In this document: positions 1 to 7,753 of the stretch, one piece after another | Numbering within the stretch: position 1 is the stretch's first letter | Layout of the letters: each line of letters begins with the position of its first letter | DNA from: Mycobacterium sp. PO1 | Lineage (GTDB): Bacteria > Actinomycetota > Actinomycetes > Mycobacteriales > Mycobacteriaceae | Assembly (NCBI RefSeq): GCF_017312405.1 | Contig: NZ_BLTG01000052.1 | Coordinates: forward strand, 1 to 64,000 | Direction: 5' to 3' | DNA: 64,000 bases | The notes under the pieces: generated by a model | What the model was told of the DNA's origin: nothing | Databases searched by the model: none | What the model saw: the letters and a program-made list of their open reading frames with translations, nothing else | Made by a program: the position numbers and the translations under genes

Positions 1-142
1 GCTTGCGGCTGTCCACGACGACCTGCGCTCCGGCGAGCACATATCCCTCAGCCAGCGCCAGTCCGATCCCGCGGGTACCGCCGGTCACGACGACGGTCCG
101 ACCGGCCATGTCGAACAACCGGTCGAACGACGAGCGGTCCAC
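1..142 (-). CDS. Short-chain dehydrogenase/reductase, N-terminal fragment
   Basis: Only the first 47 or so codons are in the window; the rest lies to the left. The frame reads into the classical SDR nucleotide-binding motif TGGTRGIG preceded by AGRTVVV, so an NAD(P)-dependent oxidoreductase with a Rossmann fold is likely. The substrate cannot be told from this fragment. The GTG start shares its G with the TAG stop of the upstream small secreted protein gene (TAGTG), which implies translational coupling. An internal ATG eleven codons in is an alternative start. Partial gene. Confidence 0.8.
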   Translation of the reverse strand, partial: MDRSSFDRLFDMAGRTVVVTGGTRGIGLALAEGYVLAGAQVVVDSRK

Positions 143-405
143 TAGATGCAGCCGCTGACGCTGATGCGGCGGCCCACATCAGCACACACCGCCACGTTGG
201 GTGTGTACACCGGCGGTGGGGGCGGCACGTAGTTCATCTCCCAGAGCGGGTCCGAACATCCCGAGACTTCGACCCATCGTCCACCGATGGAACCGCAGAT
301 CGCCTCCGCCTTCGGTGCGGGCATGACCACGGGGCTGAGCACCCCGCCGACGAAGACCGCGGCGACTGCGACGAGCCAGGTCTGGCGCAAGTCGAGCTCC
401 TTCAC
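142..405 (-). CDS. Small secreted cysteine-containing protein
   Basis: An 87-residue protein with a GTG start. Residues 9-35 form a Sec signal peptide (hydrophobic LVAVAAVFVGGVLSPVVM, cleavage probably after KAEA). The mature part holds two copies of a C-x2-[IV]-G-x-R-x-x-V-S-G-C module (CGSIGGRWVEVSGC and CADVGRRISVSGC) separated by a proline-rich stretch with PPPPP. Each module has a cysteine pair that could form a disulfide outside the membrane. I do not recognise a named family and give no function. It overlaps the downstream SDR start by one base. Confidence 0.7.
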   Translation of the reverse strand: MKELDLRQTWLVAVAAVFVGGVLSPVVMPAPKAEAICGSIGGRWVEVSGCSDPLWEMNYVPPPPPVYTPNVAVCADVGRRISVSGCI

Positions 406-818
406 GTTCTCAGCGGCCGGGGCCGCGACACCACGTTGATTGTGACAGTCGACTCGGACGCGCGCGGGCGAACCCGCGTCCCGGTGCCGGGTCGCGGCGC
501 CGATGACGACACCGGACGGTTTGCCAGATCAGCACCGTGCGTCGTCTGCGCTCTGTGTTGCCACAGGTTCTGGGCATACTCCGGACCCCACGCTCGCACC
601 CTCATCCGTAGCGGAATCCGCGAGGTAGCGAGCAAACTTGTCATTCTCGTCGATCTGTAAAAGATCGCTTGTCAGAAAGTCTTTGTCGAGATCAACGATT
701 CACCCAGCGAACTCTTTGACGATGTCGTACATTTTCGTACTGTGCGCAGCCAACGGGTCGCGCACCTGGTGCGTTCAGATCGCAGTTGTTCGAGGGGTGC
801 TTGCGATCTGGACGCACA
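406..818. other. Long intergenic stretch, partly AT-richer
   Basis: No convincing intact gene. Bases about 600-760 are clearly richer in A/T than the flanks. On the minus strand one frame (765 down to 529) reads like a small acidic protein but has an in-frame TGA at 700-702 and no start codon after it; see the separate entry. The rest shows no hairpin or repeat that I could identify. Confidence 0.5.
529..765 (-). pseudogene. Possible small gene broken by an in-frame TGA
   Basis: Read from a GTG at 765 (or ATG at 732) the frame gives LAAHSTKMYDIVKEFAG, then TGA at 702-700, then about 57 sense codons (VDLDKDFLTSDLLQIDENDK..., ending DDARC) to a TGA at 531-529. The part after the stop is acidic, has no usable start codon and uses A/T-ending codons much more than its neighbours (GTT, GAT, TTT, CTT, TTA), suggesting imported or decaying DNA. 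Chance is a real alternative explanation; no family is recognised. Confidence 0.2.
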
Positions 819-1673
819 CTAAAGCCACAACGACCGGGTGCTGGTGAACGTCCGGCCAACACCGGTCAGCGGATCGTCGAATGCCAACGTGTGCGCGAGA
901 AGGCTTAGCGGCGTGGCGAAATCGTCGGCCGCCACCTCGACGACGTCCGGGTAGAGCGGATCCCCGATGATGGGCAGACCCAACGACGCCATGTGCACCC
1001 GTAGCTGATGGGTGCGCCCGGTGCGCGGCGTCAGGCGATAGCGCCCGTCGCCCAGGTGCTCTACCAGCGTCTCGGCGTTCGGCGCCCCAGGCTCCTCGAC
1101 CGCCTGCAAACACCCGCGGCGCTTGACGATCCGGCTGCGGACCGTCAGCGGGAACGTCAACCCCGGGGCGACGCCGGCACACGCGAGGTAGGTCTTCGAC
1201 ACCCTTCCCTGGGCGAACAACACCTGGTAGGCGCCACGAACCTCGGGGCGCACCGTGAACACCAGCACACCCGCGGTCAGTCGGTCGAGCCGGTGTGCGG
1301 GCGCCAGATCGGGTAAACCCAGCTCACGCCGCAACCGCACCAGCGCCGTCTGCATCACGTGCCGACCGCGCGGCATCGTGGCCAGGAAATGCGGCTTGTC
1401 CACCACCAGGATGTTCTTGTCGCGATGCAGCACCGGGATGTCGAACGGGACGACGACCTCGTCGGGAACGTCGCGGTAGAGGTAGACCACGGCGCCTGCG
1501 GGTAGCACCGACGTCGCGTCGAGCACCGATCCGTCAGCGCGAAACACCTCTCCAGCAGCGACTTTCGCACCAGCACCCCACCGGCGTTCGAACTCCTCGG
1601 CGACGTTGCCGCCGCGCATCCGCACCCGCGCGGGACCGAGACCGTCACGCACGGGAAGCGGAGCCCGGCTCAA
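819..1673 (-). CDS. RluA-family pseudouridine synthase
   Basis: 284 residues, the usual size for an RluA/YabO-type enzyme that isomerises uridine to pseudouridine in rRNA or tRNA. The catalytic motif is visible as HRLDRLTAGVLVF (Asp is the nucleophile) near residue 130, and the C-terminal family signature TGRTHQLRVHMASLG with GDPLY follows. The TTG start overlaps the TGA of glpD in a TTGA tetranucleotide, so the two genes are probably translated from one message. The position next to glpD and lpdA matches M. tuberculosis Rv3300c. A phoY1 homologue, which lies between them in M. tuberculosis, is absent here. The exact RNA target is unknown. Confidence 0.85.
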   Translation of the reverse strand: MSRAPLPVRDGLGPARVRMRGGNVAEEFERRWGAGAKVAAGEVFRADGSVLDATSVLPAGAVVYLYRDVPDEVVVPFDIPVLHRDKNILVVDKPHFLATMPRGRHVMQTALVRLRRELGLPDLAPAHRLDRLTAGVLVFTVRPEVRGAYQVLFAQGRVSKTYLACAGVAPGLTFPLTVRSRIVKRRGCLQAVEEPGAPNAETLVEHLGDGRYRLTPRTGRTHQLRVHMASLGLPIIGDPLYPDVVEVAADDFATPLSLLAHTLAFDDPLTGVGRTFTSTRSLWL

Positions 1674-3400
1674 TTCAGCGGCACCGGTTCGAGGATCTCG
1701 GCGCGCGCCTCCGGAGCAGCGGCACGCAGCGCATCGGCCGACTCGTCGTCGGGCTGGGCCTGCGAACGCACCTCGGCCTCCACCCGGGCCCGATAGGTCT
1801 CGACTTCGCGATCCACGTCCTCTGCCGTCCAGTTCAGCACCGGCGCAACGACTTCGGCGACCTCGCGGGCACAGTCCACGCCGCGATGCGGATATTCGAT
1901 GGAGATCCGCATCCGGCGCGCCAGGATGTCCTCCAGATGCAGGGCACCTTCGGCCGCCGCCGCGTAGGCCGCCTCGACCTTGAGATAGACCGGCGCCTCG
2001 GTGATCGGCTCGAGCAACTCCGGGCGGTCATCGGCCATCGCGAGCACCTCGCTGATCAGCGAACCGTAGCGATCCAGCAGGTGGCGCACCCGGTACGGGT
2101 GCAGGCCGTAGAAGCCTCCCACCCTTTGGGTTTGGTTGACCAACGCGAAGTAGCCGTCGGCGCCGACCAGCGGCACCTTCTCGGTGATGGAACGCGCCAC
2201 CCGGGTGGGCACGAACTCGGCGGCCGCATCGATGGCGTCCTCGGCCATCACCCGGTAGGTGGTGTACTTGCCGCCGGCGATAGCGACCAAGCCCGGCGCG
2301 GGCACCGCGACCGCGTGCTCGCGGGAGAGTTTCGAGGTCTCCTCGCTCTCCCCGGCCAACAACGGCCGCAACCCGGCATACACCCCGTCGATGTCGTCAT
2401 GGGTCAACGGAGTGGCCAGGACCGTGTTCACATGGCCCAGGATGTAATCGATGTCGGCCTTCGTCGCGGCCGGATGTGCCAGATCGAGGTTCCAGTCGGT
2501 GTCGGTGGTGCCGATGATCCAGTGGGTCCCCCACGGGATGACGAACAACACCGACTTCTCGGTGCGCAGGATGATGGCGACCTCGCTGACGATGCGGTCG
2601 CGGGGCACCACGACGTGCACACCCTTGGAGGCCCGCACCCGGAAACGGCCGCGCTGCTTGGACAACGCCTGGATCTCGTCGGTCCACACCCCGGTCGCGT
2701 TGACCACGACATGGCCCCGGACATCGGTGACCGCTCCGTTCTCCGAATCCCGGACCTGCACCCCGGTGACCCGGTCGCCTTCCCGCAGCAGCGCCACCAC
2801 CTGCGTCGAGGTCCGCACCACGGCCCCGTAATGGGCGGCGGTGCGCGCGACCGTCATCGTGTGGCGGGCATCGTCGACGACGGTGTCGTAGTACCGGATC
2901 CCGCCGATCAGCGCCGAACGCTTCAACCCCGGCGACAGCCGCAATGCCCCGGCACGGGTCAGGTGCTTCTGCGGGGGAACGGATTTCGCGCCACCGAGCT
3001 GGTCGTAGAGCATGATGCCGGCGGCGATGTAGGGCCGCTCCCACAGCCGCTTGGTCAGCGGGAACAAGAACGGCAACGGCTTGACCAGGTGCGGCGCCAG
3101 CGTGGTCAGCGACAGCTCCCGTTCGTGCAGCGCTTCCCGGACCAGGCCGAACTCCAGCTGCTCGAGGTAGCGCAACCCGCCGTGGAACATCTTCGAACTG
3201 CGACTGGAGGTGCCCGACGCGAAGTCGCGCGCTTCGACCAGCGCCACCTTCAGGCCCCGCGTCGCGGCGTCCAACGCAGCCCCCGCACCGACGACGCCAC
3301 CGCCGATCACGACGACGTCGAACTGCTCACTGCCGAGTCGCTCCCAGGCCCGGACACGCCCCTCGGGATGAAGGACGGAATCGGGCATCTCGTTGCCCAC
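1670..3400 (-). CDS. glpD: Glycerol-3-phosphate dehydrogenase, FAD-dependent
   Basis: 576 residues, close to mycobacterial GlpD2 (about 585). It oxidises sn-glycerol-3-phosphate to dihydroxyacetone phosphate and passes electrons to the quinone pool at the membrane. The N-terminal dinucleotide-binding motif is VVVIGGGVVGAGAALDAA, followed by the GlpD signature ASGTSSRSSKMFHGGLRYLE. The C-terminal third carries the conserved GGKYTTYR segment and the helical GlpD C domain. The GTG start is chosen because a GGGAG ribosome site lies six bases upstream; an ATG four codons in is the alternative. Coupled downstream to the pseudouridine synthase. Confidence 0.95.
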   Translation of the reverse strand: MGNEMPDSVLHPEGRVRAWERLGSEQFDVVVIGGGVVGAGAALDAATRGLKVALVEARDFASGTSSRSSKMFHGGLRYLEQLEFGLVREALHERELSLTTLAPHLVKPLPFLFPLTKRLWERPYIAAGIMLYDQLGGAKSVPPQKHLTRAGALRLSPGLKRSALIGGIRYYDTVVDDARHTMTVARTAAHYGAVVRTSTQVVALLREGDRVTGVQVRDSENGAVTDVRGHVVVNATGVWTDEIQALSKQRGRFRVRASKGVHVVVPRDRIVSEVAIILRTEKSVLFVIPWGTHWIIGTTDTDWNLDLAHPAATKADIDYILGHVNTVLATPLTHDDIDGVYAGLRPLLAGESEETSKLSREHAVAVPAPGLVAIAGGKYTTYRVMAEDAIDAAAEFVPTRVARSITEKVPLVGADGYFALVNQTQRVGGFYGLHPYRVRHLLDRYGSLISEVLAMADDRPELLEPITEAPVYLKVEAAYAAAAEGALHLEDILARRMRISIEYPHRGVDCAREVAEVVAPVLNWTAEDVDREVETYRARVEAEVRSQAQPDDESADALRAAAPEARAEILEPVPLN

Positions 3401-3421
3401 GCAGGACTCCCTTGTTACCGG

Positions 3422-5155
3422 TCAGTACTCAGACCAGCCTACGTGGACTGCCGCGGATGCTCGCGCCACCCCGGAGCCCGTTCCCAGGACCACGGCCGTC
3501 GCCGCGCCGATGTGGAAACGTTCACCGCCCGCACCGTAGAGCCCGTCCTGCGAGCCGGTGAACACGTCGTTGATCCAGCCGGCGGCGATCACCGGGACGG
3601 CCGCCACATTCGCCGAGTCCGGGACGCCGCAGGTGAGCATGCCGATGAGACCGCTGCTGGCGCCCTCGGCGTCGGTGTGTTTGCCACCCTCGAGCCGGAC
3701 CCCGACAAAGCCGTCGGGGCGGCTGTCCACCAACGCCGACGTGCCGGCGCCGAAGACGTTGCACAGCGCGCAGTCGGCGGCGATCTGGAACACCGGACGG
3801 GCGTTCACGCCGGTCAACGCCGCCGAGCCGGCGGCGATGCGGCCGCCGTTGTCGACTCCGTCGAACATCACCACGGCCCGCAGCCGGTCGATCGCGCCGT
3901 TGTCGACGGTGTAGGCCGCCGCCGAGGCCGCCAGGTTGCCGCCTGCGGACTGGCCGGCCAGCACGAACTGCGTCGGAAGGATGACCGCATGCCCGGCGGC
4001 TGCCGTCGCGCTGGCCGTCAGAGCCGTCATGTCACCGACGAACAGGTCAGCGACCGCGCGGTGCATCGCGTCCCCGTTGACCCAGCAACCGCCCTGGGCG
4101 AACGGATTGGACGCCACCGTGGGCACGACGACGACGCTGTTGGTCTGCTCGGCCAGCTGCACCGCCAGCGCCGACACGTTGGCTTTCGACCGGAAGAAGC
4201 CGTGCTGCAGATAGATCAGGCCCGCCGGCTCCTCGGCCTGGTTGGGGAAATACCAGTCAGCGTCAAGGGTTTCACCGCAGCCGCACCCGACCTCCAGTTT
4301 CGAGGTCTGCCTGGTGACCAGGCTGCCCGCCGGGATCGACGGCTTGGGATCGAACAGCCGCACCAGCCCGGCCAGCGCCGAGAACAGCCACGACCCGATC
4401 AGCTCCAGCGGCGACGGCCGCACCGCTTCGGCCGTGCTCGACGCGGCGGCGGCCGTCATCGTGGCCAGCGCGGTCGACATCGACTCGCCCGTCTCTGCGG
4501 TGGCGTCCGCAGCCGGGACGAGGGTCGGCTGGGTCGGGGATGCGAGGTCACCGCCGAGGGTGCGCTCCGGCTCCGCCTCGCCGGTCGGCTCCGTCGCGGG
4601 CTCGGCGGCGGATCCGGCCGCAACTTCGGTCTTCGGGGCGGGCGCGTCGGCCGGGTCGGGCGTGACGGTGTCTCCGCCACGGTCGGTCGCGCCGGTTCCT
4701 TCGCGGCGGTCGGTCGTGACGGTGTCTCCGCCTCCGTCAGCCACGGATTCGTCGGCCACGGATCCCTCGGACGCAGATTCGTCGGCCACGGGCTCCTCCG
4801 CGGGCGCATCGGCCACGGTCTCGGCCACGGGCTCCCCGACCGGCTCGACGAGATCCGTCTCCTCGTCGTCGACGGTGCCGTCCGCAGACAGCTCGTCGGT
4901 GACCTCTTCGGCTACATCCGCCTCATCACCGGCGGCACCGGCGACGTCGGTGGTGGTGGTGACGTCGGCGCCGGTGGTGTCGGCGTCGCCGCCGTCCCGC
5001 TCCCCCGACCCGGTCTGGATATCGGAAGACGTCCCGGTCGACTGGCTCGCGGTGTCCGCACCACTTGAGCCGTCACCGTCAGCAAATGCCACGCCGGGGC
5101 TGATCGTGACGGCGGCCAGCACCCCGAGAACGGCCACACCACTGCGAACGAACAC
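3422..5155 (-). CDS. Secreted alpha/beta hydrolase with long acidic linker
   Basis: 577 residues. Residues 1-25 are a signal peptide ending GVAFA. Residues about 26-250 are low complexity, rich in Asp, Glu, Thr, Val and Ala with short repeats such as VADES and GGDTVT, probably an extended wall-spanning or surface stalk. The C-terminal 300 residues are an alpha/beta hydrolase fold: YLQHGFF as oxyanion region, serine elbow GQSAGG, and late Asp/His candidates in GGKHTDAEG. Likely a secreted esterase or lipase; substrate unknown. The GTG start is the only usable start after an upstream in-frame TAA. It is not part of the glpD operon by spacing (21 bp) but lies in the same direction. Confidence 0.75.
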   Translation of the reverse strand: MFVRSGVAVLGVLAAVTISPGVAFADGDGSSGADTASQSTGTSSDIQTGSGERDGGDADTTGADVTTTTDVAGAAGDEADVAEEVTDELSADGTVDDEETDLVEPVGEPVAETVADAPAEEPVADESASEGSVADESVADGGGDTVTTDRREGTGATDRGGDTVTPDPADAPAPKTEVAAGSAAEPATEPTGEAEPERTLGGDLASPTQPTLVPAADATAETGESMSTALATMTAAAASSTAEAVRPSPLELIGSWLFSALAGLVRLFDPKPSIPAGSLVTRQTSKLEVGCGCGETLDADWYFPNQAEEPAGLIYLQHGFFRSKANVSALAVQLAEQTNSVVVVPTVASNPFAQGGCWVNGDAMHRAVADLFVGDMTALTASATAAAGHAVILPTQFVLAGQSAGGNLAASAAAYTVDNGAIDRLRAVVMFDGVDNGGRIAAGSAALTGVNARPVFQIAADCALCNVFGAGTSALVDSRPDGFVGVRLEGGKHTDAEGASSGLIGMLTCGVPDSANVAAVPVIAAGWINDVFTGSQDGLYGAGGERFHIGAATAVVLGTGSGVARASAAVHVGWSEY

Positions 5156-5234
5156 GCCACCAATGTTCCAGCGAATTAACTGAAGCGCAAATTACCAGCT
5201 CAGAGACGTCGATCTCTGTACACGCAAAGCTGCG

Positions 5235-6650
5235 TCAGTCCAGGTCGTCATGCGTCATCAGGCGGCGGGCCGCCTCGACGATCGAGCCCGACAGCGACGG
5301 ATACACCGACAGCGTCTGCGCCAAATCGGTCACCGTGATCCGGTTCTGCACGGCCAGCGCGATCGGCAGAATCAGCTCCGAGGCGATCGGCGCCACCACG
5401 ACGCCCCCGATCACCACGCCGGTCGCGGGTCGGCAGAAGATCTTGACGAAGCCGTGGCGAAGCAGGCTCATCTTGGCCCGGGCGTTGGTGCTCAGCGGCA
5501 GCATCAGCGTGCGGGCGGGCACCTCCCCGCTGTCGATCGCCGACTGCGGGATGCCGACCGCCCCGATCTCCGGGCGGGTGAACGTCGCCGAGGCCACCGT
5601 CCGCAGCCGGATCGGGGACACCCCCTCCCCCAGCGCGTGATACATCGCGATGCGGCCCTGCATCGCGGCCACCGAGGCCAACGGCAGCAGACCGGTGCAG
5701 TCACCGGCGGCGTAGATCCCCGATGCGGGGGTGCGCGACACCCGATCCACGGGGATGTAGCCGCCCCGCTTGAGTTCGACGCCGACCCGCTCCAGGCCCA
5801 GGTTCGCGGTATTGGGCACCGATCCGACCGTCATCAGCGCGTGGCTGCCCTCCACAGAACGGCCGTCGGCCATCGTCACCTTCACCCCCGAATCCGTGCG
5901 GGTCACCGAGTCGGCCCGGGCATTCTTGACCAGCGTCACGCCGCGCTCGGCGAAGACCTCCTCGAGCACCGCGGCCGCGTCGGAGTCCTCGTGCGGCAGG
6001 ATCTGGTCACGGCTGGCCACGACCGTCACCGTCACCCCGAGCTCGGTGTAGGCGTTGCAGAACTCCGCGCCCGTCACCCCCGAGCCCACGATGATGAGAT
6101 GTTCCGGCAGTTCAGGCAGGTCGTAGACGTGCCGCCAGGTCAGGATCCGCTCGCCGTCGGGCTCGGCGTTGGGCAGGATCCGCGGGCTCGCGCCGGTGGC
6201 GATCAGCACCACGTCGGCCTTCAGCACGCCAACCTTGCCGTCCGGGGTGGTCACCCTCACCCGGTGATGCGCCATGCCCGAGGTGTCGTCCACGAGCTCA
6301 CCATGACCGCCGATGATCGTCACACCGTGGTTGAGCAGCTGCCGGCCGATGTCGGCGGACTGCGACGCGGCCAGCGTCTTCACCCGGTTGTTGATGTCGG
6401 GCAGCGAGATCGGCGCGGCGTCGATACCGATGTCGTAGCCCAGACCCGACGCGCGGCGCAGCTCGGTGCGCACCCCGGTCGAGGCGATCAGCGTCTTCGA
6501 CGGGACGCAGTCGTACAGCACGCACGCCCCGCCCAGGCCGTCCGAGTCGACGACCGTCACCTGGACGACGTCACGTCCGTGGGCGGCTGCGACCAGCGCC
6601 GCCTCATATCCCGCCGGTCCTCCTCCGATGATCACGATGCGCGTTACCAC
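5235..6650 (-). CDS. lpdA: NAD(P)H:quinone reductase of the LpdA type
   Basis: 471 residues of the flavoprotein disulfide reductase superfamily. FAD motif VIIGGGPAGYEAA at the N-terminus, redox-like cysteine pair C43/C48 in GGACVLYDCVPSKT, NAD(P) motif GSGVTGAEF and second FAD motif YAAGDCTG. The C-terminal catalytic His-Glu of true lipoamide dehydrogenases is missing: the region reads VYPSLSGS. This agrees with M. tuberculosis LpdA (Rv3303c), which is known to act as a quinone reductase rather than lipoamide dehydrogenase. GTG start; divergent from the cyclotransferase-like gene by 77 bp. Confidence 0.9.
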   Translation of the reverse strand: MVTRIVIIGGGPAGYEAALVAAAHGRDVVQVTVVDSDGLGGACVLYDCVPSKTLIASTGVRTELRRASGLGYDIGIDAAPISLPDINNRVKTLAASQSADIGRQLLNHGVTIIGGHGELVDDTSGMAHHRVRVTTPDGKVGVLKADVVLIATGASPRILPNAEPDGERILTWRHVYDLPELPEHLIIVGSGVTGAEFCNAYTELGVTVTVVASRDQILPHEDSDAAAVLEEVFAERGVTLVKNARADSVTRTDSGVKVTMADGRSVEGSHALMTVGSVPNTANLGLERVGVELKRGGYIPVDRVSRTPASGIYAAGDCTGLLPLASVAAMQGRIAMYHALGEGVSPIRLRTVASATFTRPEIGAVGIPQSAIDSGEVPARTLMLPLSTNARAKMSLLRHGFVKIFCRPATGVVIGGVVVAPIASELILPIALAVQNRITVTDLAQTLSVYPSLSGSIVEAARRLMTHDDLD

Positions 6651-6727
6651 GCCACCAACCTATTGCACCGACCCCGAGGCGGGCGTTCGGATACAGCAGG
6701 GGTTCACAATGCGTTTAAGCTTCTCGG

Positions 6728-7207
6728 GTGCCGCTCTACGCCGCTTACGGATCGAACATGCATCCCGAGCAGATGCTGCAACGGGCCCCGCACTCCCCGG
6801 TGGCCGGCACCGGCTGGCTGCACGGTTGGCGGCTGACCTTCGGCGGCGAGGACATCGCCTGGGAAGGTGCGCTGGCCACTCTCGTCGAGGATCCGGCATC
6901 GAAGGTGTTCGTCGTGCTCTACGACATGACCAAAGAGGACGAGGACAACCTCGACCGCTGGGAAGGCTCCGAGCTCGGCTTCCACAAGAAGATCCGGTGC
7001 CGCGTCGAGCGGATCTCGTCGGACACCGACACCGACCCTGTGCTGGCGTGGCTGTATGTGGTGGACGCCTGGGAGGGTGGCATCCCGTCGGCGCGCTATC
7101 TGGGGGTGATCGCCGAGGCCGCCGAAATCGCCGGGGCGCCAGCCGAGTACGTGCATGACCTGCGGACCCGCCCGGCCAGCAACATCGGCCCCGGCCCCGG
7201 GTCTTGA
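6728..7207 (+). CDS. Gamma-glutamylcyclotransferase-like protein
   Basis: 159 residues with the family signature YAAYGSNM at the N-terminus, which binds the gamma-glutamyl substrate, and a later acidic site in RWEGSELG. Enzymes of this fold release 5-oxoproline from gamma-glutamyl peptides, but several homologues have other or unknown activities. It starts with GTG and sits head to head with lpdA exactly as Rv3304 does in M. tuberculosis, suggesting a shared promoter region of 77 bp. No signal peptide, so cytosolic. Confidence 0.8.
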   Translation: MPLYAAYGSNMHPEQMLQRAPHSPVAGTGWLHGWRLTFGGEDIAWEGALATLVEDPASKVFVVLYDMTKEDEDNLDRWEGSELGFHKKIRCRVERISSDTDTDPVLAWLYVVDAWEGGIPSARYLGVIAEAAEIAGAPAEYVHDLRTRPASNIGPGPGS

Positions 7208-7208
7208 G

Positions 7209-7251
7209 TCCGGCGAGCGCGCGAGTTCGACTTCGGCGGGCGCGCGGGTTC
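7209..7251. repeat. Tandem 23-bp imperfect duplication
   Basis: TCCGGCGAGCGCGCGAGTTC at 7209-7228 is followed 23 bases later by TTCGGCGGGCGCGCGGGTTC at 7232-7251 (17 of 20 identical). It begins directly after the stop codon of the cyclotransferase-like gene and lies in a stretch of decayed DNA. Confidence 0.6.
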
Positions 7252-7261
7252 CTGGTAGACG

Positions 7262-7325
7262 CAATGTCGTTCTGAGCGGTGCGCTGCGGATATATGCGCG
7301 CAACACTGCTCTCAGAACGACATTG
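7262..7325. repeat. 15-bp perfect inverted repeat, 34-bp spacer
   Basis: CAATGTCGTTCTGAG (7262-7276) is repeated as its exact reverse complement at 7311-7325. The spacer contains GATATATGCGCGCAA. There is no T-tract, so a classical terminator is unlikely; the size resembles the other palindromic intergenic elements seen at 54606-54670 and 58211-58282, though the sequences differ. Confidence 0.7.
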
Positions 7326-7365
7326 TGGTGGGCGGCAGCCCCGGTCGGCGGTGTCGCCACCTCGC

Positions 7366-7645
7366 TGAGGTTCCTGATCACACGACGATCCGGCGGTTCG
7401 GTCTCGAATCCATAATCGCTGCGGCGGTGCCCAGGCACACCGCCAACCGGGCGCCCGCCGACAGCTCCAGGCCACGCAAGCGCAGCTCGTCGGAGGGTTC
7501 GCCGAGGCAGTAGATCCCCTGCCATAGCCGTTCCAGCACAACGGTATTCACGGCGCGCTCGAATCCCCGCCCGGTTGAGGTGGCCCAGGATCTGTCCGCT
7601 GGTGGCCACGCCGTCCTGAGCCGGCGAGTTCGTCCACGAGGCCAT
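7366..7645 (-). pseudogene. Frameshifted remnant of an AbiEi-type antitoxin-like gene
   Basis: Three consecutive pieces in alternating frames read as one protein: MASWTNSPAQDG..SGQILGHLNR (from ATG 7645), then after a shift near 7570 GFERAVNTVVLERLWQGIYC and LRLRGLELSAGARLAVCLG, then after a second shift near 7415 YGFETEPPDRRVIRN. This order matches the N-terminal half of the AbiEi/DUF559-like proteins common in mycobacteria (winged-helix followed by the AVCLGTAAA..YGF segment). The C-terminal half is gone. It is a dead gene; the family assignment comes from recognition of the pattern, not a search. Confidence 0.6.
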
Positions 7646-7753
7646 GCTCGAACGCCACCCGCGCCGGTTGCGATGCTCAGCGCGTCAGCGCCGGAGATCT
7701 GGTGGCAATGGGGGATGGCACGCGGGGCGCGAGCGCACGCTGAATGCCAGAGA

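Noticed and set aside
436-660. Plus-strand 74-codon frame in the first intergenic gap
   Set aside because: No ribosome site, no sensible composition, and it runs across the AT-rich stretch whose better frame is on the other strand.
1295-5068. Very long plus-strand open frame of more than 1200 codons opposite the pseudouridine synthase, glpD and esterase genes
   Set aside because: Arg/His/Gly/Pro-rich translation without domains, antisense to three well-supported genes; a by-product of high GC.
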